A DNA stretch of 64,000 bases from JBQTHP01 sp052389755 (GTDB lineage: Bacteria; Pseudomonadota; Gammaproteobacteria; Steroidobacterales; Steroidobacteraceae), in NCBI GenBank assembly GCA_052389755.1, contig JBQTHP010000020.1, positions 1 to 64,000 on the forward strand. Reading direction: 5' to 3'. This document shows, piece after piece, positions 52,967 through 62,425 of the stretch. Within the stretch, counting starts at the first letter, position 1. Every line of letters starts with the position of its first letter. The notes beneath the pieces are model-generated. The model saw only the letters and a list, made by a program, of their open reading frames with translations. It made no database searches and had not been told where the DNA came from. Position numbers and translations under genes: made by a program.

Positions 52967-54549
52967 ACCTGCGGGAGCCGCGCATCGAGCTCGGCGCGCA
53001 CCTCACCTTCATCAGCGATCGGAAATCCGTGCTCGGCCATGACCGGCAGCGAGCACAGGATCCACACGAGCGAACGTACGCGCGACGGCAGATGAGCCAC
53101 GTGCTGCTGGAGAGTGGCCAACATCGCCTCGAAGTCCTGCTCGATCCGCAGTATGACTTCGCGCACCGTGGGATCGATGGGCAGAATCTTGGCGGGCTGC
53201 TTCCAGGTGACATCTGTCCCGGCGACGTGACGCTCCGCGTAAGTGGTGTGGGGAGCGAGCTCGCGGTCGCGCGCCAGGGCAGCGCCGGAAAATGGAATCA
53301 CGTACGGGTACATTCCGATCTCGCATCCCCGCCGCAGCCAGCGATGCGCTTCGCGCAGCGTCTCCGCGAGATCCTGCATGCCGCCGCGCGGTGAAGTCAG
53401 AATGAGATCGAGGAATGGCGTGATACCCACGTCGAGCGCCGCGCTCAACATCGGCTCGATGTGGCGATGGATCTGCGCCTTGTTGAACTCGATGAGCGTG
53501 TTTTTCGAGAAGTTTTCGATGCCGAAGCCGAGCACGCGAAATCCGGCGCTGCGCATCGCCGCCAGGCGCTCGAACGACATGGCATCGATGCGGTTGGTGC
53601 TGATGAATTGCAGTTGCCGCGGAATGGCGCCGCTGCCCTTCGCCGCCACGATCGCCGCGCAGAGCGGCAGAATGCGCCGGTCCTTCGTAAATACGAAGAT
53701 GTCGTCCTGAAAGATGATCGTGCGCACTCGCGGATGTGCGGCGACGATGCGCGTGATCATGCTCATGCATTCGTCCGCTTCGAGGCGCGCAATGGTCGCG
53801 ACGCTGCCTTGCGCTTCGTGCAGGAAGTTCGTGGACGAACAGAAAGTGCAGCCCATCGGGCAGTAATTGAGGGTGATCAGGCGCACCGAGCGGATCTCGG
53901 CGAGATGCGCCTCGCGCGCGGCCTTGCTCGGGAGCGCGCCGACCCGATACGCGCTCTCGAGCCGATCCCAGTAATCGCTGTAGGGCATCCTTTCATACGG
54001 GGTGCTGCGTATCGCGCTGTGCAGCTCCGCATGATCGAGGGCACGCTGCGGGAGCCTGAGGAGCGTGCCGTCGGGCCTGCGCTCGGCGGTCCCGGCGATG
54101 CCACCCGTCGATTCACCGGCGCGCAGTCGCGCGGCGAGCTCGAGCAGCGGCCGCTCACCTTCCCCGAGCACGACGCGATCGAACGGCCCGAGCTCGAACA
54201 TCAGCTCGGGCCGGAACGTCGCCTCCATGCCACCCGCGACGATCAAGGCGGCAGGTGCAAAGCGCCGTGCAATATGTGCCAGCTCGAGATCGAACCTGAG
54301 GGTCATCCCCGTGGTGGAAACACCGATGACATCCCACGTACCACGCAGGATCTCTCGTTCCAGAGCGCGCTGGGGCGACCCGGTGCAGCAATTCGGATCG
54401 AAGACTTTGGCCCGCACACCGGCGGCTTCGAGAACACCCGCCAGACGCCAGACGCCGAGAGGCGGCGCAAGAAACGTGTACTCCCCGCAATGCGGGTCGT
54501 ACGGTCCAATCAGCAGCACCCCTGGCGAAGGAATCGCCGATTGATTCAT
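52927..54549 (-). CDS. B12-binding-domain radical SAM protein
   Basis: A 540-residue protein. The N-terminal cobalamin-binding-like domain has GVLLIGPYDPHCGEYTF, PPLGVWRLAGVLEAAGV, VIGVSTTGM and ALIVAGGMEATFRPE, and DRVVLGEGERPLLELAA. The radical SAM core has the cluster motif in LNYCPMGCTFCSSTNF (C-x3-C-x2-C), then FQDDIFVFTKD and FRVLGFGIENFSKNTL. Such enzymes often methylate unactivated carbons or rearrange substrates. It is the first gene of the nine-gene run. A role in modifying a glycan precursor or lipid carrier is inferred only from position. Confidence 0.88.
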   Translation of the reverse strand: MNQSAIPSPGVLLIGPYDPHCGEYTFLAPPLGVWRLAGVLEAAGVRAKVFDPNCCTGSPQRALEREILRGTWDVIGVSTTGMTLRFDLELAHIARRFAPAALIVAGGMEATFRPELMFELGPFDRVVLGEGERPLLELAARLRAGESTGGIAGTAERRPDGTLLRLPQRALDHAELHSAIRSTPYERMPYSDYWDRLESAYRVGALPSKAAREAHLAEIRSVRLITLNYCPMGCTFCSSTNFLHEAQGSVATIARLEADECMSMITRIVAAHPRVRTIIFQDDIFVFTKDRRILPLCAAIVAAKGSGAIPRQLQFISTNRIDAMSFERLAAMRSAGFRVLGFGIENFSKNTLIEFNKAQIHRHIEPMLSAALDVGITPFLDLILTSPRGGMQDLAETLREAHRWLRRGCEIGMYPYVIPFSGAALARDRELAPHTTYAERHVAGTDVTWKQPAKILPIDPTVREVILRIEQDFEAMLATLQQHVAHLPSRVRSLVWILCSLPVMAEHGFPIADEGEVRAELDARLPQVWRAAAQPAVANA

Positions 54550-54557
54550 TTACTAGA

Positions 54558-54628
54558 GACTCTTGCTGAGATCCCGGTCGGCCCTCCCGGACTCGTGGCG
54601 TCCAGGCTCAAGTCGACACGCAAGAGTC
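54558..54628 (-). promoter_or_regulatory. Leader of the nine-gene operon with a 9 bp inverted repeat
   Basis: The 230 nt between the enoyl-CoA hydratase stop and the radical SAM start (54550-54779) must hold the operon promoter if the run is independent. I see GACTCTTGC at 54558-54566 and GCAAGAGTC at 54620-54628, a perfect inverted pair 53 nt apart just upstream of the start codon, either a regulator site or an RNA stem. No convincing -35/-10 or sigma-54 -24/-12 pair was found. Confidence 0.35.
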
Positions 54629-54779
54629 GTTCCCGACCTAAGGACTATTTTTGGCCGGCATGGCGCAGGCGTCGGTCAGCTGAAGGCCGATCGATTGCGC
54701 CAGAGTATCGACAGCCTTGAAGTCGATTCTGGGGCCGCGGAATTTCTACAACGCGTACCGGTTTCTCGCGGTGGGTACG

Positions 54780-55595
54780 CTAGGGCTCCTTCGAGAAATC
54801 CGGTTTGCGCTTGTTGCGCACGGCGTCCAGCCCCTCGCGCACATCGCTCAGCCTGAATCCCAGAAATTCGAGTGCGAGCGAGGCATCGAAGCTCGGCCCG
54901 GCAAGGCGCAGCCAGTTGTTGAGCGCGTGCTTCGTCCAGCGCATCGCGGTCGCGCTACCCGCCGCGAGTCGCTGGGCCGCCTCGAGCGCCTCGGGATACA
55001 CGCGCGCGTCATCTACGCACCGCGCAACGAGACCGATGCGCTCGGCCTCTTCGCCCGACAGCGGCTCGTTGAGCAGCAGGTAGTAGCGTGCTTTCGCGAG
55101 GCCGCACAGCAGTGGCCAGATGATGACCGAGTGATCCCCCGCAGCAACGCCGAGACGCGTGTGACCGTCGAGAATCTTCGCGTTCCGGCCCGCGATCGAA
55201 ATGTCGGCGAGCAGCGCGACGGCGAGACCGGCGCCGACTGCGGTGCCGCGAATCGCGGACACGACGGGTTTCGAGCAGTTGACGAGGTTGTAGACGAGAT
55301 CGCTCGCCTCTTTCCAGACCCGTACGAGAGTCGCCTCGTCGGCGATCATGCGCTCGATCATCGCGAAATCACCGCCCGAGGAAAAATGCTCGCCTTCGCC
55401 GCGCACGATCACGGCGCGCACGTCTGCGTCCTCGTCGATGCGCCGCCAGACCCGCGCGAGATCCCCGTGCATCGCCTCGTCAGCGGCATTCAACCGGCCC
55501 GGTTTCGAGATGACGATCTCGAGCACCGTCGCGTGAGGCTCGCTGAACGCAAGGCTCTGAAATCCGCTGGCGTAGCTTTCGAGGTCGATCGCCAT
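54780..55595 (-). CDS. Enoyl-CoA hydratase/isomerase family protein (paa cluster)
   Basis: A 271-residue crotonase-fold protein, last gene of the paa run. Seen are [20 protein letters not shown], the first oxyanion-hole region [10 protein letters not shown], and the second [20 protein letters not shown]. The usual active-site Glu loop is altered ([20 protein letters not shown]), so isomerase or hydratase specificity is uncertain. It could provide the PaaF step (2,3-dehydroadipyl-CoA hydration) or act on another CoA ester. The ATG overlaps the paaZ stop by 1 nt. An upstream open frame extends far back but antisense-like and is not coding. Confidence 0.88.
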   Translation of the reverse strand: MAIDLESYASGFQSLAFSEPHATVLEIVISKPGRLNAADEAMHGDLARVWRRIDEDADVRAVIVRGEGEHFSSGGDFAMIERMIADEATLVRVWKEASDLVYNLVNCSKPVVSAIRGTAVGAGLAVALLADISIAGRNAKILDGHTRLGVAAGDHSVIIWPLLCGLAKARYYLLLNEPLSGEEAERIGLVARCVDDARVYPEALEAAQRLAAGSATAMRWTKHALNNWLRLAGPSFDASLALEFLGFRLSDVREGLDAVRNKRKPDFSKEP

Positions 55596-57634
55596 CACGC
55601 GTCCGGGACCGCTTTCTCGCTGACCATCGTCAGTACGTCGTAGCTTGCGACGATCTCCCCGTTCTCGTTCGTGATCTCGGTATCCCAACGCACCTCGCCG
55701 TAGCCCTTCTCGGCGCGAAGGGACTTCTCCTTGCAGGTCAGCCGCACGCTGATTCGGTCGCCCGGTTTCACCGGCTTCATGAACCGCAGGCCATCGATCC
55801 CGTAGTTGGCGAGCACGGGGCCATAGGGCGGATCGACGAACAGGCCCGCCGCCGCGGAAATGAGGAAGTATCCGTGTGCCACGCGGCCGCCGAACAGCGG
55901 ATTGCGCTGCGCGGCCGCCTCGTCCATGTGGGCGTAGAACGTGTCGCCCGTGAGACCTGCGAACGCCTCGATGTCCTCGAGCGTGACCTCGCGCGCGTGC
56001 GAACGCAGCGTGTCGCCGATGCGAAGCTCGTGAAAGGGCTTCCGGAATGGATGGACGCCGGGATCGAGCTCCCGTGCACCGCGCGTCCAGCGACCCGTAA
56101 CGGCGGCGATCGTCTCGGGCGAGCCCTGCACGGCCGTGCGCTGCATGTAGTGCAGCACGCCGCGAATGCCGCCCATCTCCTCGCCGCCGCCTGCTCGTCC
56201 TGGACCGCCGTGCACCAGATGCGGTAGCGGCGATCCGTGCCCGGTCGACTCCTTCGCGCACGTGCGATCGACGACCAGCACGCGCCCGTGATACGGCGCA
56301 AGTCCGAGCACGATGTCGCGCGCGACCGCAGGGTCGGCGGTGAACACGGACGCGGCGAGGCTCCCCGACCCGCGCCGTGCCGACGACACTGCCTCGGAGA
56401 TCGAATCGCACGGCAGCACCGTGCACACCGGGCCGAAGGCCTCGACGGAATGCACGGCCGACGCCGACTTTGCGTCCCGACAGAAGAGCAGGAGCGGCGG
56501 AATGAAAGCGCCGCGCTCGGCATTGGCGCCCTCGAGCGTGAATTCCGACGGATCGCCGCTCACGATCTCGGCCTCACGACGCAGCTTCTCGACCTGCTCG
56601 AGCACCTCGCGCCGTTGCGCGAGCGAGGCCACGGGTCCCATCCGCACGCTCTCCAGGCGTGGATCGCCGATGATCACTTTCGTGAGCTGCGCCTGCAGCG
56701 CCGCGACGACCTCGGCGCTCGTGCTCGCAGGCACCAGCGCCTTGCGGATCGCGGTGCATTTCTGCCCCGCCTTCGCGGTCATCTCGCGGACGACCTCGCG
56801 CACGAAGAGATCGAATTCCGGCGTCCCCGGTTTTGCATCCGGCCCGAGGATGCAGGAGTTGAGCGAATCGGTCTCCGCGGTGAAGCGCACCGAGTTTGCG
56901 ATGACGGTCGGATGCCGCCGCAGGCCCTGCGCCGTGCTCGCCGAGCCGGTAAAGACCACCGCGTCCTGACAGGTGAGATGCTCGAACAGATTGCCGAGGC
57001 TGCCGCACACGAGCTGGACCGCGCCCTCTGGAAGCACGCCCGACTCGATCATGCGGCGAAACACGAGCGCGGTGAGGTAGGACGTCGCGGTCGCGGGCTT
57101 CACGATCGCCGGCACGCCCGCAAGGAGCGCCGGGGCGAGCTTTTCGAGCATGCCCCATACCGGGAAATTGAAGGCGTTGATGTGCACGGCAGCGCCTTCG
57201 AGCGGCACGCAGACGTGCTGACCGACGAACGTACCGGTCTTCGAGAGCCCCTCGAGCGCACCTTCCACGTAGACGTGCGAGTTCGGCAACTCGCGCGCTC
57301 CCTTGCTCGCATAGACGAAGAGCGTCGCGATACCGCCGTCGATGTCGACCCAGGAATCGCCTTTCGTCGCGCCGGTCGCGAACGACAGCTCGTAGAACTC
57401 GTCCTTCTTGTCAGTCAGCGTCCTGGCGAGTGCCTTCAGCAGCGCCGCGCGCTCATGGAAAGTCAGGCGGCGCAACGCGGGTCCGCCGACGGTGCGCGCG
57501 TACTCGAGCGCAGCGGCGACGTCCAGGCCCTCGGCCGACGCCTGCGCGATCACCTCACCTGTCGTGGCATCGCGCAGCGCCGCGCCCTTGCCCTGCCCTG
57601 CAAGCCACTTGCCGCTCACGTAACTCTCGAGCAT
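55595..57634 (-). CDS. paaZ: PaaZ, oxepin-CoA hydrolase / semialdehyde dehydrogenase
   Basis: A 679-residue bifunctional enzyme. The N-terminal aldehyde dehydrogenase domain has the catalytic Cys in [18 protein letters not shown], and [20 protein letters not shown]. The C-terminal MaoC-like (R)-hydratase domain ([18 protein letters not shown], then [20 protein letters not shown] and [17 protein letters not shown]) hydrolyses the oxepin ring. The product aldehyde is oxidised to 3-oxo-5,6-dehydrosuberyl-CoA. The start at 57634 has AGGAAG upstream and matches E. coli PaaZ length. Confidence 0.96.
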   Translation of the reverse strand: MLESYVSGKWLAGQGKGAALRDATTGEVIAQASAEGLDVAAALEYARTVGGPALRRLTFHERAALLKALARTLTDKKDEFYELSFATGATKGDSWVDIDGGIATLFVYASKGARELPNSHVYVEGALEGLSKTGTFVGQHVCVPLEGAAVHINAFNFPVWGMLEKLAPALLAGVPAIVKPATATSYLTALVFRRMIESGVLPEGAVQLVCGSLGNLFEHLTCQDAVVFTGSASTAQGLRRHPTVIANSVRFTAETDSLNSCILGPDAKPGTPEFDLFVREVVREMTAKAGQKCTAIRKALVPASTSAEVVAALQAQLTKVIIGDPRLESVRMGPVASLAQRREVLEQVEKLRREAEIVSGDPSEFTLEGANAERGAFIPPLLLFCRDAKSASAVHSVEAFGPVCTVLPCDSISEAVSSARRGSGSLAASVFTADPAVARDIVLGLAPYHGRVLVVDRTCAKESTGHGSPLPHLVHGGPGRAGGGEEMGGIRGVLHYMQRTAVQGSPETIAAVTGRWTRGARELDPGVHPFRKPFHELRIGDTLRSHAREVTLEDIEAFAGLTGDTFYAHMDEAAAQRNPLFGGRVAHGYFLISAAAGLFVDPPYGPVLANYGIDGLRFMKPVKPGDRISVRLTCKEKSLRAEKGYGEVRWDTEITNENGEIVASYDVLTMVSEKAVPDA

Positions 57635-57647
57635 GGCTGCTTCCTGT

Positions 57648-58850
57648 CTAGATGCGCTCGAGCACCAGCGCGATGCCCTGGCCGACGCCGATACACATCG
57701 TGCACAGAGCGTAGCGGCCACCCGTGCGGGCGAGCTGATAGGTCGCCGTCGTCGCGAGGCGCGCGCCGCTCGCCCCGAGCGGATGTCCGAGCGCGATCGC
57801 GCCGCCGTTCGGATTGACGTGCCCGGCGTCGTCCGCGAGCCCGAGCTCGCGCAGCACCGCGAGCGACTGCGACGCGAATGCCTCGTTCAGCTCGATCACG
57901 TCGATCTTCGCGAGCGCGAGATCGAGGCGCTTCAGGAGCTTGCGCGTCGCAGGCACGGGCCCGATTCCCATGATGCGGGGCTCGATACCCGCGACCGCGG
58001 CGCCGAGAACGCGAGCCCGCGGCGTGAGCCCGAAGCGTTTCGCCGCGCGTTCGCTTGCGAGCACGAGAGCGCACGCGCCGTCGTTGACGCCGGAGGAATT
58101 CCCGGCCGTCACGGTGCCGCCGGCGCGGAACGGAGTCGGCAGTTTCGCAAGCTGCTCGAGACTCGTCTCGCGCGGATGCTCGTCGCGGCCGACGACCACG
58201 GGGTCGCCCTTCTTCGCCGGAATCTGCACGGGCGTGATCTCCTCGGCGAGCACGCCGCTCGCCTGCGCGGCGAGCGCGCGCTGCTGACTGCGCAGCGCAA
58301 ACGCATCCTGATCGGCCCGTGAGACCCCGAACTTCTCCGCGACGTTCTCCCCGGTTTCGGGCATCGAGTCGATGCCGTACTGCTTTTGCATGAGCGGGTT
58401 CACGAAGCGCCAGCCGATCGTGGTGTCGAACATCTGCACGTCGCGCGCGAATGGCGCGCCGGCCTTCGAGACGACGAACGGCGCGCGACTCATGCTTTCG
58501 ACGCCGCCTGCGATGACGAGCTCGGCCTCGTCCGTGCGGATCATGCGCGCCGCCGTTGCGACCGCATCGAGACCTGAGCCACACAGCCGATTGATCGTGC
58601 CGCCTGCCACGCCCAGCGGCAGGCCGGCGAGCAACGCTGCCATGCGCGCGACGTTGCGGTTGTCCTCGCCTGCCTGGTTCGCGCAACCGTAGACCACATC
58701 GTCGACGGCCGCCCAGTCGACGGATGCGTTGCGCGCCATCAGCGCCTTGATCGGGATCGCCGCGAGATCGTCGGTGCGCACACTCGAGAGCGCGCCGCCG
58801 TAGCGCCCGATCGGGGTGCGGATTGCATCGCAGATGTATGCGTCAGTCAT
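57648..58850 (-). CDS. paaJ: PaaJ, 3-oxoadipyl-CoA / 3-oxo-5,6-dehydrosuberyl-CoA thiolase
   Basis: A 400-residue thiolase. The N-terminal MTDAYICDAIRTPIGRYGGA is characteristic of the PcaF/PaaJ group. The nucleophilic Cys is in INRLCGSGLDAV, the His in NPNGGAIALGHPLGASGAR, the second Cys in CTMCIGVGQG. It releases acetyl-CoA in the beta-oxidation-like lower phenylacetate pathway. Its ATG overlaps the paaI stop (ATGA); paaZ follows after 13 nt. Confidence 0.95.
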   Translation of the reverse strand: MTDAYICDAIRTPIGRYGGALSSVRTDDLAAIPIKALMARNASVDWAAVDDVVYGCANQAGEDNRNVARMAALLAGLPLGVAGGTINRLCGSGLDAVATAARMIRTDEAELVIAGGVESMSRAPFVVSKAGAPFARDVQMFDTTIGWRFVNPLMQKQYGIDSMPETGENVAEKFGVSRADQDAFALRSQQRALAAQASGVLAEEITPVQIPAKKGDPVVVGRDEHPRETSLEQLAKLPTPFRAGGTVTAGNSSGVNDGACALVLASERAAKRFGLTPRARVLGAAVAGIEPRIMGIGPVPATRKLLKRLDLALAKIDVIELNEAFASQSLAVLRELGLADDAGHVNPNGGAIALGHPLGASGARLATTATYQLARTGGRYALCTMCIGVGQGIALVLERI

Positions 58851-59290
58851 GGAACGAGCCGTCCGTCGATGCGGTGCGAGCGACCGCGAAACAGTGCGAT
58901 GCGCTCGTTGCGCTGATTGGTGACCGTGATCTCGTAGAGCCCGCTGCGCCCGGCGCGCCACAGCTCCTTGGCGTTCGCCGTCAGCACGTCGCCTTCGCGT
59001 GCCGGCGCGAGGAAATCGATGCTGGCGGCCGCAGCCAGAGTGTTGTCGCCGTAGGAATTGCAGGCGAATGCGAACGCGCTGTCCGCGAGTGCGAAGATGA
59101 GCCCGCCGTGACAGATCCGATGGCCGTTCACCATGTCGGGCCGCACGGTCATCGCAACGCGGACCTCGCCGGGCGCCACCGCTTCGATGCGCACGCCCAG
59201 CGTCTGCGAGGCGCGATCACCCTCGTAGAGCGCCGCTGCCGCGCGCTCGGCGGTACTCTGAGCAGCGGAAGTTTCGCGCGCGGCGCTCAT
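58847..59290 (-). CDS. paaI: PaaI hotdog-fold thioesterase
   Basis: A 147-residue hotdog thioesterase: PGEVRVAMTVRPDMVNGHRI then CHGGLIFALADSAFAFACNS with the active-site Gly/Asp helix. PaaI releases dead-end phenylacetyl-CoA derivatives and frees CoA. It overlaps both neighbours by 4 nt. Confidence 0.95.
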   Translation of the reverse strand: MSAARETSAAQSTAERAAAALYEGDRASQTLGVRIEAVAPGEVRVAMTVRPDMVNGHRICHGGLIFALADSAFAFACNSYGDNTLAAAASIDFLAPAREGDVLTANAKELWRAGRSGLYEITVTNQRNERIALFRGRSHRIDGRLVP

Positions 59291-60075
59291 CGTCCGGTGA
59301 ATCGCGGCGTACGCTTCTCGATGAACGCGGCGACGCCCTCGGCGTAGTCGGCGGACGCACCGAGCTCGCGTTGCAGGTCACGCTCGACGTCGAGCTGCTC
59401 ACCGAGCGAACGCTGCCAGCCTTCGTAGATCGCCTGCTTCGTGCGCGCGAGCCCGCGCGTGGGTGCCGCGGCAAGCTGGCGCGCAAGCGCATCGACCGTG
59501 GATGCGAGCTCCGCGTCGTCCACACAACGCCAGATGAGCCCCCAAGCCGCGGCCTGCTCGGCCGGCAGTTTCTCCGCGAGCAGCGCAAGGCCCAGCGCGC
59601 GTGCGTTGCCGACGAGACGGGGCAGCGTCCAGGTGCCGCCCGAATCGGGCACGAGCCCGAGCTTCGCGAATGCCTGCACGAAGTTTGCGGAGCGCGCCGC
59701 GATCACGATGTCGCACGCGAGCGCAATGTTGGCGCCGGCGCCCGCTGCGACGCCGTTCACGGCAGCGATGACGGGCATCGGCAGCTTCCGCAGCGAGAGC
59801 ACGAGCGGCTTGTAGTGCTTCTCGATCGACTCGCCGAGATCGACGCTCTTGCCGCCGGGTGCGACCGCGCGATCGGCCAGGTCCTGTCCGGCGCAGAAGC
59901 CGCGACCCGCGCCGGTCAGCACGAGCACCCGCGCACCCTCGCGCGCGACCCGGCCGAGCGCTTCCCGGACCTCGGCATGCATCGCCGTGTTGAAGCTGTT
60001 CAGCTTGTCCGGACGATTGAGCGTGAGCCGCGCCACGCCCTGCTCGACCGAAAAAACGATGGTCTCGAACGCCAT
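59287..60075 (-). CDS. paaG: PaaG, ring 1,2-epoxyphenylacetyl-CoA isomerase
   Basis: A 262-residue crotonase-fold isomerase: ARLTLNRPDKLNSFNTAMH, GAGRGFCAGQDLADRAV (first oxyanion hole), PVIAAVNGVAAGAGANIALA (second) and LGLVPDSGGTWTLPRLVG with the catalytic Asp region. It converts the ring epoxide to oxepin-CoA. The ATG is at 60075; earlier in-frame codons would run into paaE. Confidence 0.95.
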   Translation of the reverse strand: MAFETIVFSVEQGVARLTLNRPDKLNSFNTAMHAEVREALGRVAREGARVLVLTGAGRGFCAGQDLADRAVAPGGKSVDLGESIEKHYKPLVLSLRKLPMPVIAAVNGVAAGAGANIALACDIVIAARSANFVQAFAKLGLVPDSGGTWTLPRLVGNARALGLALLAEKLPAEQAAAWGLIWRCVDDAELASTVDALARQLAAAPTRGLARTKQAIYEGWQRSLGEQLDVERDLQRELGASADYAEGVAAFIEKRTPRFTGR

Positions 60076-60080
60076 GGTGC

Positions 60081-61157
60081 TCACCGTTCGTCGTAGGTGA
60101 TTTCGAGCTGGGCGGAAGTGGGCCGCGACTGGCAGCAGAGCACGTAACCGGCTTCGACTTCCCAGTCCTCGAGGGCGAAGTTCTGCGCCATCTCGACGCT
60201 GCCGTGAACCACCTTCGTGCGGCAAGTGGAGCACACGCCCGCGCGGCAGGAGAACGGCAGCTCGATCCCGACGCGCGCCGCGGCATCCAGAACCGATTCG
60301 CCATCCATCGCCATGCTGAACACGCGGCGCCGACCGTCCATCACGACCGCGACTTCCGCGGCGTCGGCGCGCGTTTCCGGCGACGCCGCGGCGCTGGCTG
60401 CGACAGCCGGCGGCGGCGCAGCGCTCGTAAAGAGCTCGGTGTGAATTCTGCCCGCCGCGCCAAGCGCGCGCAGCGCCTGCCCGACGTCATCGACCATCGT
60501 GCCGGGACCGCACAGGAAGAACTCGTCGATGGCTGCGGGATCGAAAATGTCCGCGGCGAGCTCGCGGACTTTCGCCGCATCGAGCCGGCCGTTGAAGAGC
60601 TCGAGCTCCTGCGGCTCGCGGCTCATGACGAAATGGATCGCGAAGCGATCGAGATATCGATCCTTGAGCGCGAGCAGCTCCTCGACGAACATCGTGCGCG
60701 CCGTGCTGCGATTGCCGTAGATCAGCACGAAGCGGCTCAGCGGCTCGGCGTCGAGCACCGTGGCGGCGATGGAGAGGACGGGCGTGATGCCGCTGCCCGC
60801 GGCGAACGCGACGTAGGATTTCGCGCGCCCCGGCTCGAGCTGCGTGTGGAAACTGCCGTTCGGGGTGAGCACCTCGAGCGTCTCGCCGATTCGCGCGCCC
60901 TCTGCGAGATACCGCGACACCTGCCCGCCAGGTTGCAGGCGCACGCCGATGCGCAGATCCCCGCCGCGCGCCGGGCTCACGATCGAATACGTGCGGCGCG
61001 CTTCCTGCCCATCGAGATCGAGGCGCAGCCCGAGGTGCTGGCCCGCCTCGAAGCGATACGCCTCGCGCAGCTCCGGCGGGACCTCGAACGTGAGGCACAC
61101 GGCGTCCTCTGCGGCTTCGGTGCGGTCCTTGAGCTTGAGTGCGTGAAACTTCAGCAT
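60081..61157 (-). CDS. paaE: PaaE, oxidoreductase of the phenylacetyl-CoA epoxidase
   Basis: A 358-residue NAD(P)H-FAD-ferredoxin reductase feeding electrons to PaaABC. The FAD domain is LGLRLDLDGQEARRTYSIVS, the NAD domain AFAAGSGITPVLSIAATVL and FLCGPGTMVDDV, and the C-terminal plant-type [2Fe-2S] domain LPFSCRAGVCSTCRTKVVHG then VLCCQSRP provides four cysteines. It lies 15 nt downstream of paaD. Confidence 0.96.
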   Translation of the reverse strand: MLKFHALKLKDRTEAAEDAVCLTFEVPPELREAYRFEAGQHLGLRLDLDGQEARRTYSIVSPARGGDLRIGVRLQPGGQVSRYLAEGARIGETLEVLTPNGSFHTQLEPGRAKSYVAFAAGSGITPVLSIAATVLDAEPLSRFVLIYGNRSTARTMFVEELLALKDRYLDRFAIHFVMSREPQELELFNGRLDAAKVRELAADIFDPAAIDEFFLCGPGTMVDDVGQALRALGAAGRIHTELFTSAAPPPAVAASAAASPETRADAAEVAVVMDGRRRVFSMAMDGESVLDAAARVGIELPFSCRAGVCSTCRTKVVHGSVEMAQNFALEDWEVEAGYVLCCQSRPTSAQLEITYDER

Positions 61158-61172
61158 GCGATCAGACGGCGC

Positions 61173-61670
61173 TCAAATGCACTTGAAGTAATCGAAAGGC
61201 TCGAGGCAGCTCCTGCACCGATAGAGCGCCTTGCACGGCGTCGAGCCGAACTCGCTCAGCTTCTGCGTATCGCCCGACCGGCAGCGCGGGCACTCGATGG
61301 CGACCGCCGGACGCACCAGGTGACGGGGGCTCGATACGACTTCCGCGGGCGGCGCGATGCCGTACTCGCGCAGCTTGCGCCGGCCCCGCTCGCTGATCCA
61401 GTCGCTGCTCCAGGGGGGCGAGAGCACATCGACGACGGTTGCGCGCTCGAAGCCGGCGTCGCGCAGCGCGCGCACGACGCCCGACCTGATCATCTCGGTG
61501 GCCGGACAGCCGGAATACGTCGGCGAGATGCCGACCCGAACCGTCCCCTCAGCCTCGCAGTGTGCGTAGCGCACGATGCCGAGGTCGACGACGCTCAGGA
61601 CCGGGATCTCGGGGTCGGCAACGCTCTCGAGGGCCGCCCAGAGCACGCTCTGCGCGCGCATGCCGTTCAC
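61173..61670 (-). CDS. paaD: PaaD, Fe-S maturation factor for the Paa oxygenase
   Basis: A 165-residue protein: an N-terminal DUF59/MIP18 domain (SVADPEIPVLSVVDLGIVRY, SPTYSGCPATEMI, VLSPPWSSDWIS) and a C-terminal cysteine-rich knuckle (IECPRCRSGD, TPCKALYRCRSCLEPFDYFK). It is thought to help assemble or repair the PaaE cluster or the complex. It is a second DUF59 protein in the window besides SufT. It overlaps paaC by 4 nt. Confidence 0.96.
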   Translation of the reverse strand: MNGMRAQSVLWAALESVADPEIPVLSVVDLGIVRYAHCEAEGTVRVGISPTYSGCPATEMIRSGVVRALRDAGFERATVVDVLSPPWSSDWISERGRRKLREYGIAPPAEVVSSPRHLVRPAVAIECPRCRSGDTQKLSEFGSTPCKALYRCRSCLEPFDYFKCI

Positions 61671-62425
61671 CAGATGGCACCGGGAAAGGTGCGCTGCATG
61701 TACTGCATCTCGGCGAGCAGATAACCAAGATGCTCGCCGTGCTCACCGCGCTTCCCGTACCACGTGAAGGGACGATCGACCGGTCGCCGCAGCGTCGCTT
61801 CGGCAAGCGCCGAGTCGACGCGCGCGGACCACGCGCGCTGCACGTCGCCGGGATCCGGGGCGATACCCGCGCGGAGCATGTCCGCATCGGTGTCGTCGGC
61901 GTCGAAGAGCTCCCGCGTGTACGGCCAGAGCACATCCAGCGCGGTCTGCACCCGTTCCTGGCTCTCGGCAGTTCCATCGCCGAGCCGCACGAGCCACCCC
62001 GAGCTGTAGCGGAAGTGATAGCGCGTCTCCTTGAGCGCTTTCGCGGCAATCCCGGCAAGCCGCGAATCGCTCGACCGCGGGAGCCGTTCGTAGAGCTCGA
62101 GCTGCCACGCATCGATGAGAAACTGACGCACGATCGTGTGGCCGAAATCGCCGTTCGGCTGCTCGACGAGCGTTGGGTTCAGGAATTCCCGCTCGCCGCG
62201 CAGGAACGCGAGCGTGTCCTCCGTGCGACCCTTGCCCTCGATCTCGCCCGCGTAGGTGAGAAGCATCCGCGCCTGACCGAGGAGGTCGAGCGCCGTGTTG
62301 GCAAGGCCGAGATCCTCCTCGAGCGCAGGGGCGTGCCCGATCCACTCCCCGAGGCGCTGCGCAAGAATCAGGCTCGCATCGCCGAGGCGCAGCACATAAC
62401 TCAATCGGCTGTCCGCGGCGCTCAC
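61667..62425 (-). CDS. paaC: PaaC, structural subunit of phenylacetyl-CoA epoxidase
   Basis: A 252-residue ferritin-like protein paired with PaaA: LRLGDASLILAQRLGEWIGH, ALEEDLGLANTALDLLGQA, RNxLxxEF-type FLNPTLVEQPNGDFGHTIVR and KETRYHFRYSSGWLVRLGDG. PaaC lacks a working diiron site and stabilises PaaA. It overlaps paaB by 4 nt. Confidence 0.97.
   Translation of the reverse strand: MSAADSRLSYVLRLGDASLILAQRLGEWIGHAPALEEDLGLANTALDLLGQARMLLTYAGEIEGKGRTEDTLAFLRGEREFLNPTLVEQPNGDFGHTIVRQFLIDAWQLELYERLPRSSDSRLAGIAAKALKETRYHFRYSSGWLVRLGDGTAESQERVQTALDVLWPYTRELFDADDTDADMLRAGIAPDPGDVQRAWSARVDSALAEATLRRPVDRPFTWYGKRGEHGEHLGYLLAEMQYMQRTFPGAIW

Noticed and set aside
55596..56426. An upstream extension of the enoyl-CoA hydratase frame
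   Set aside because: It lies inside paaZ in another frame and has no family similarity; the ATG at 55595 fits.
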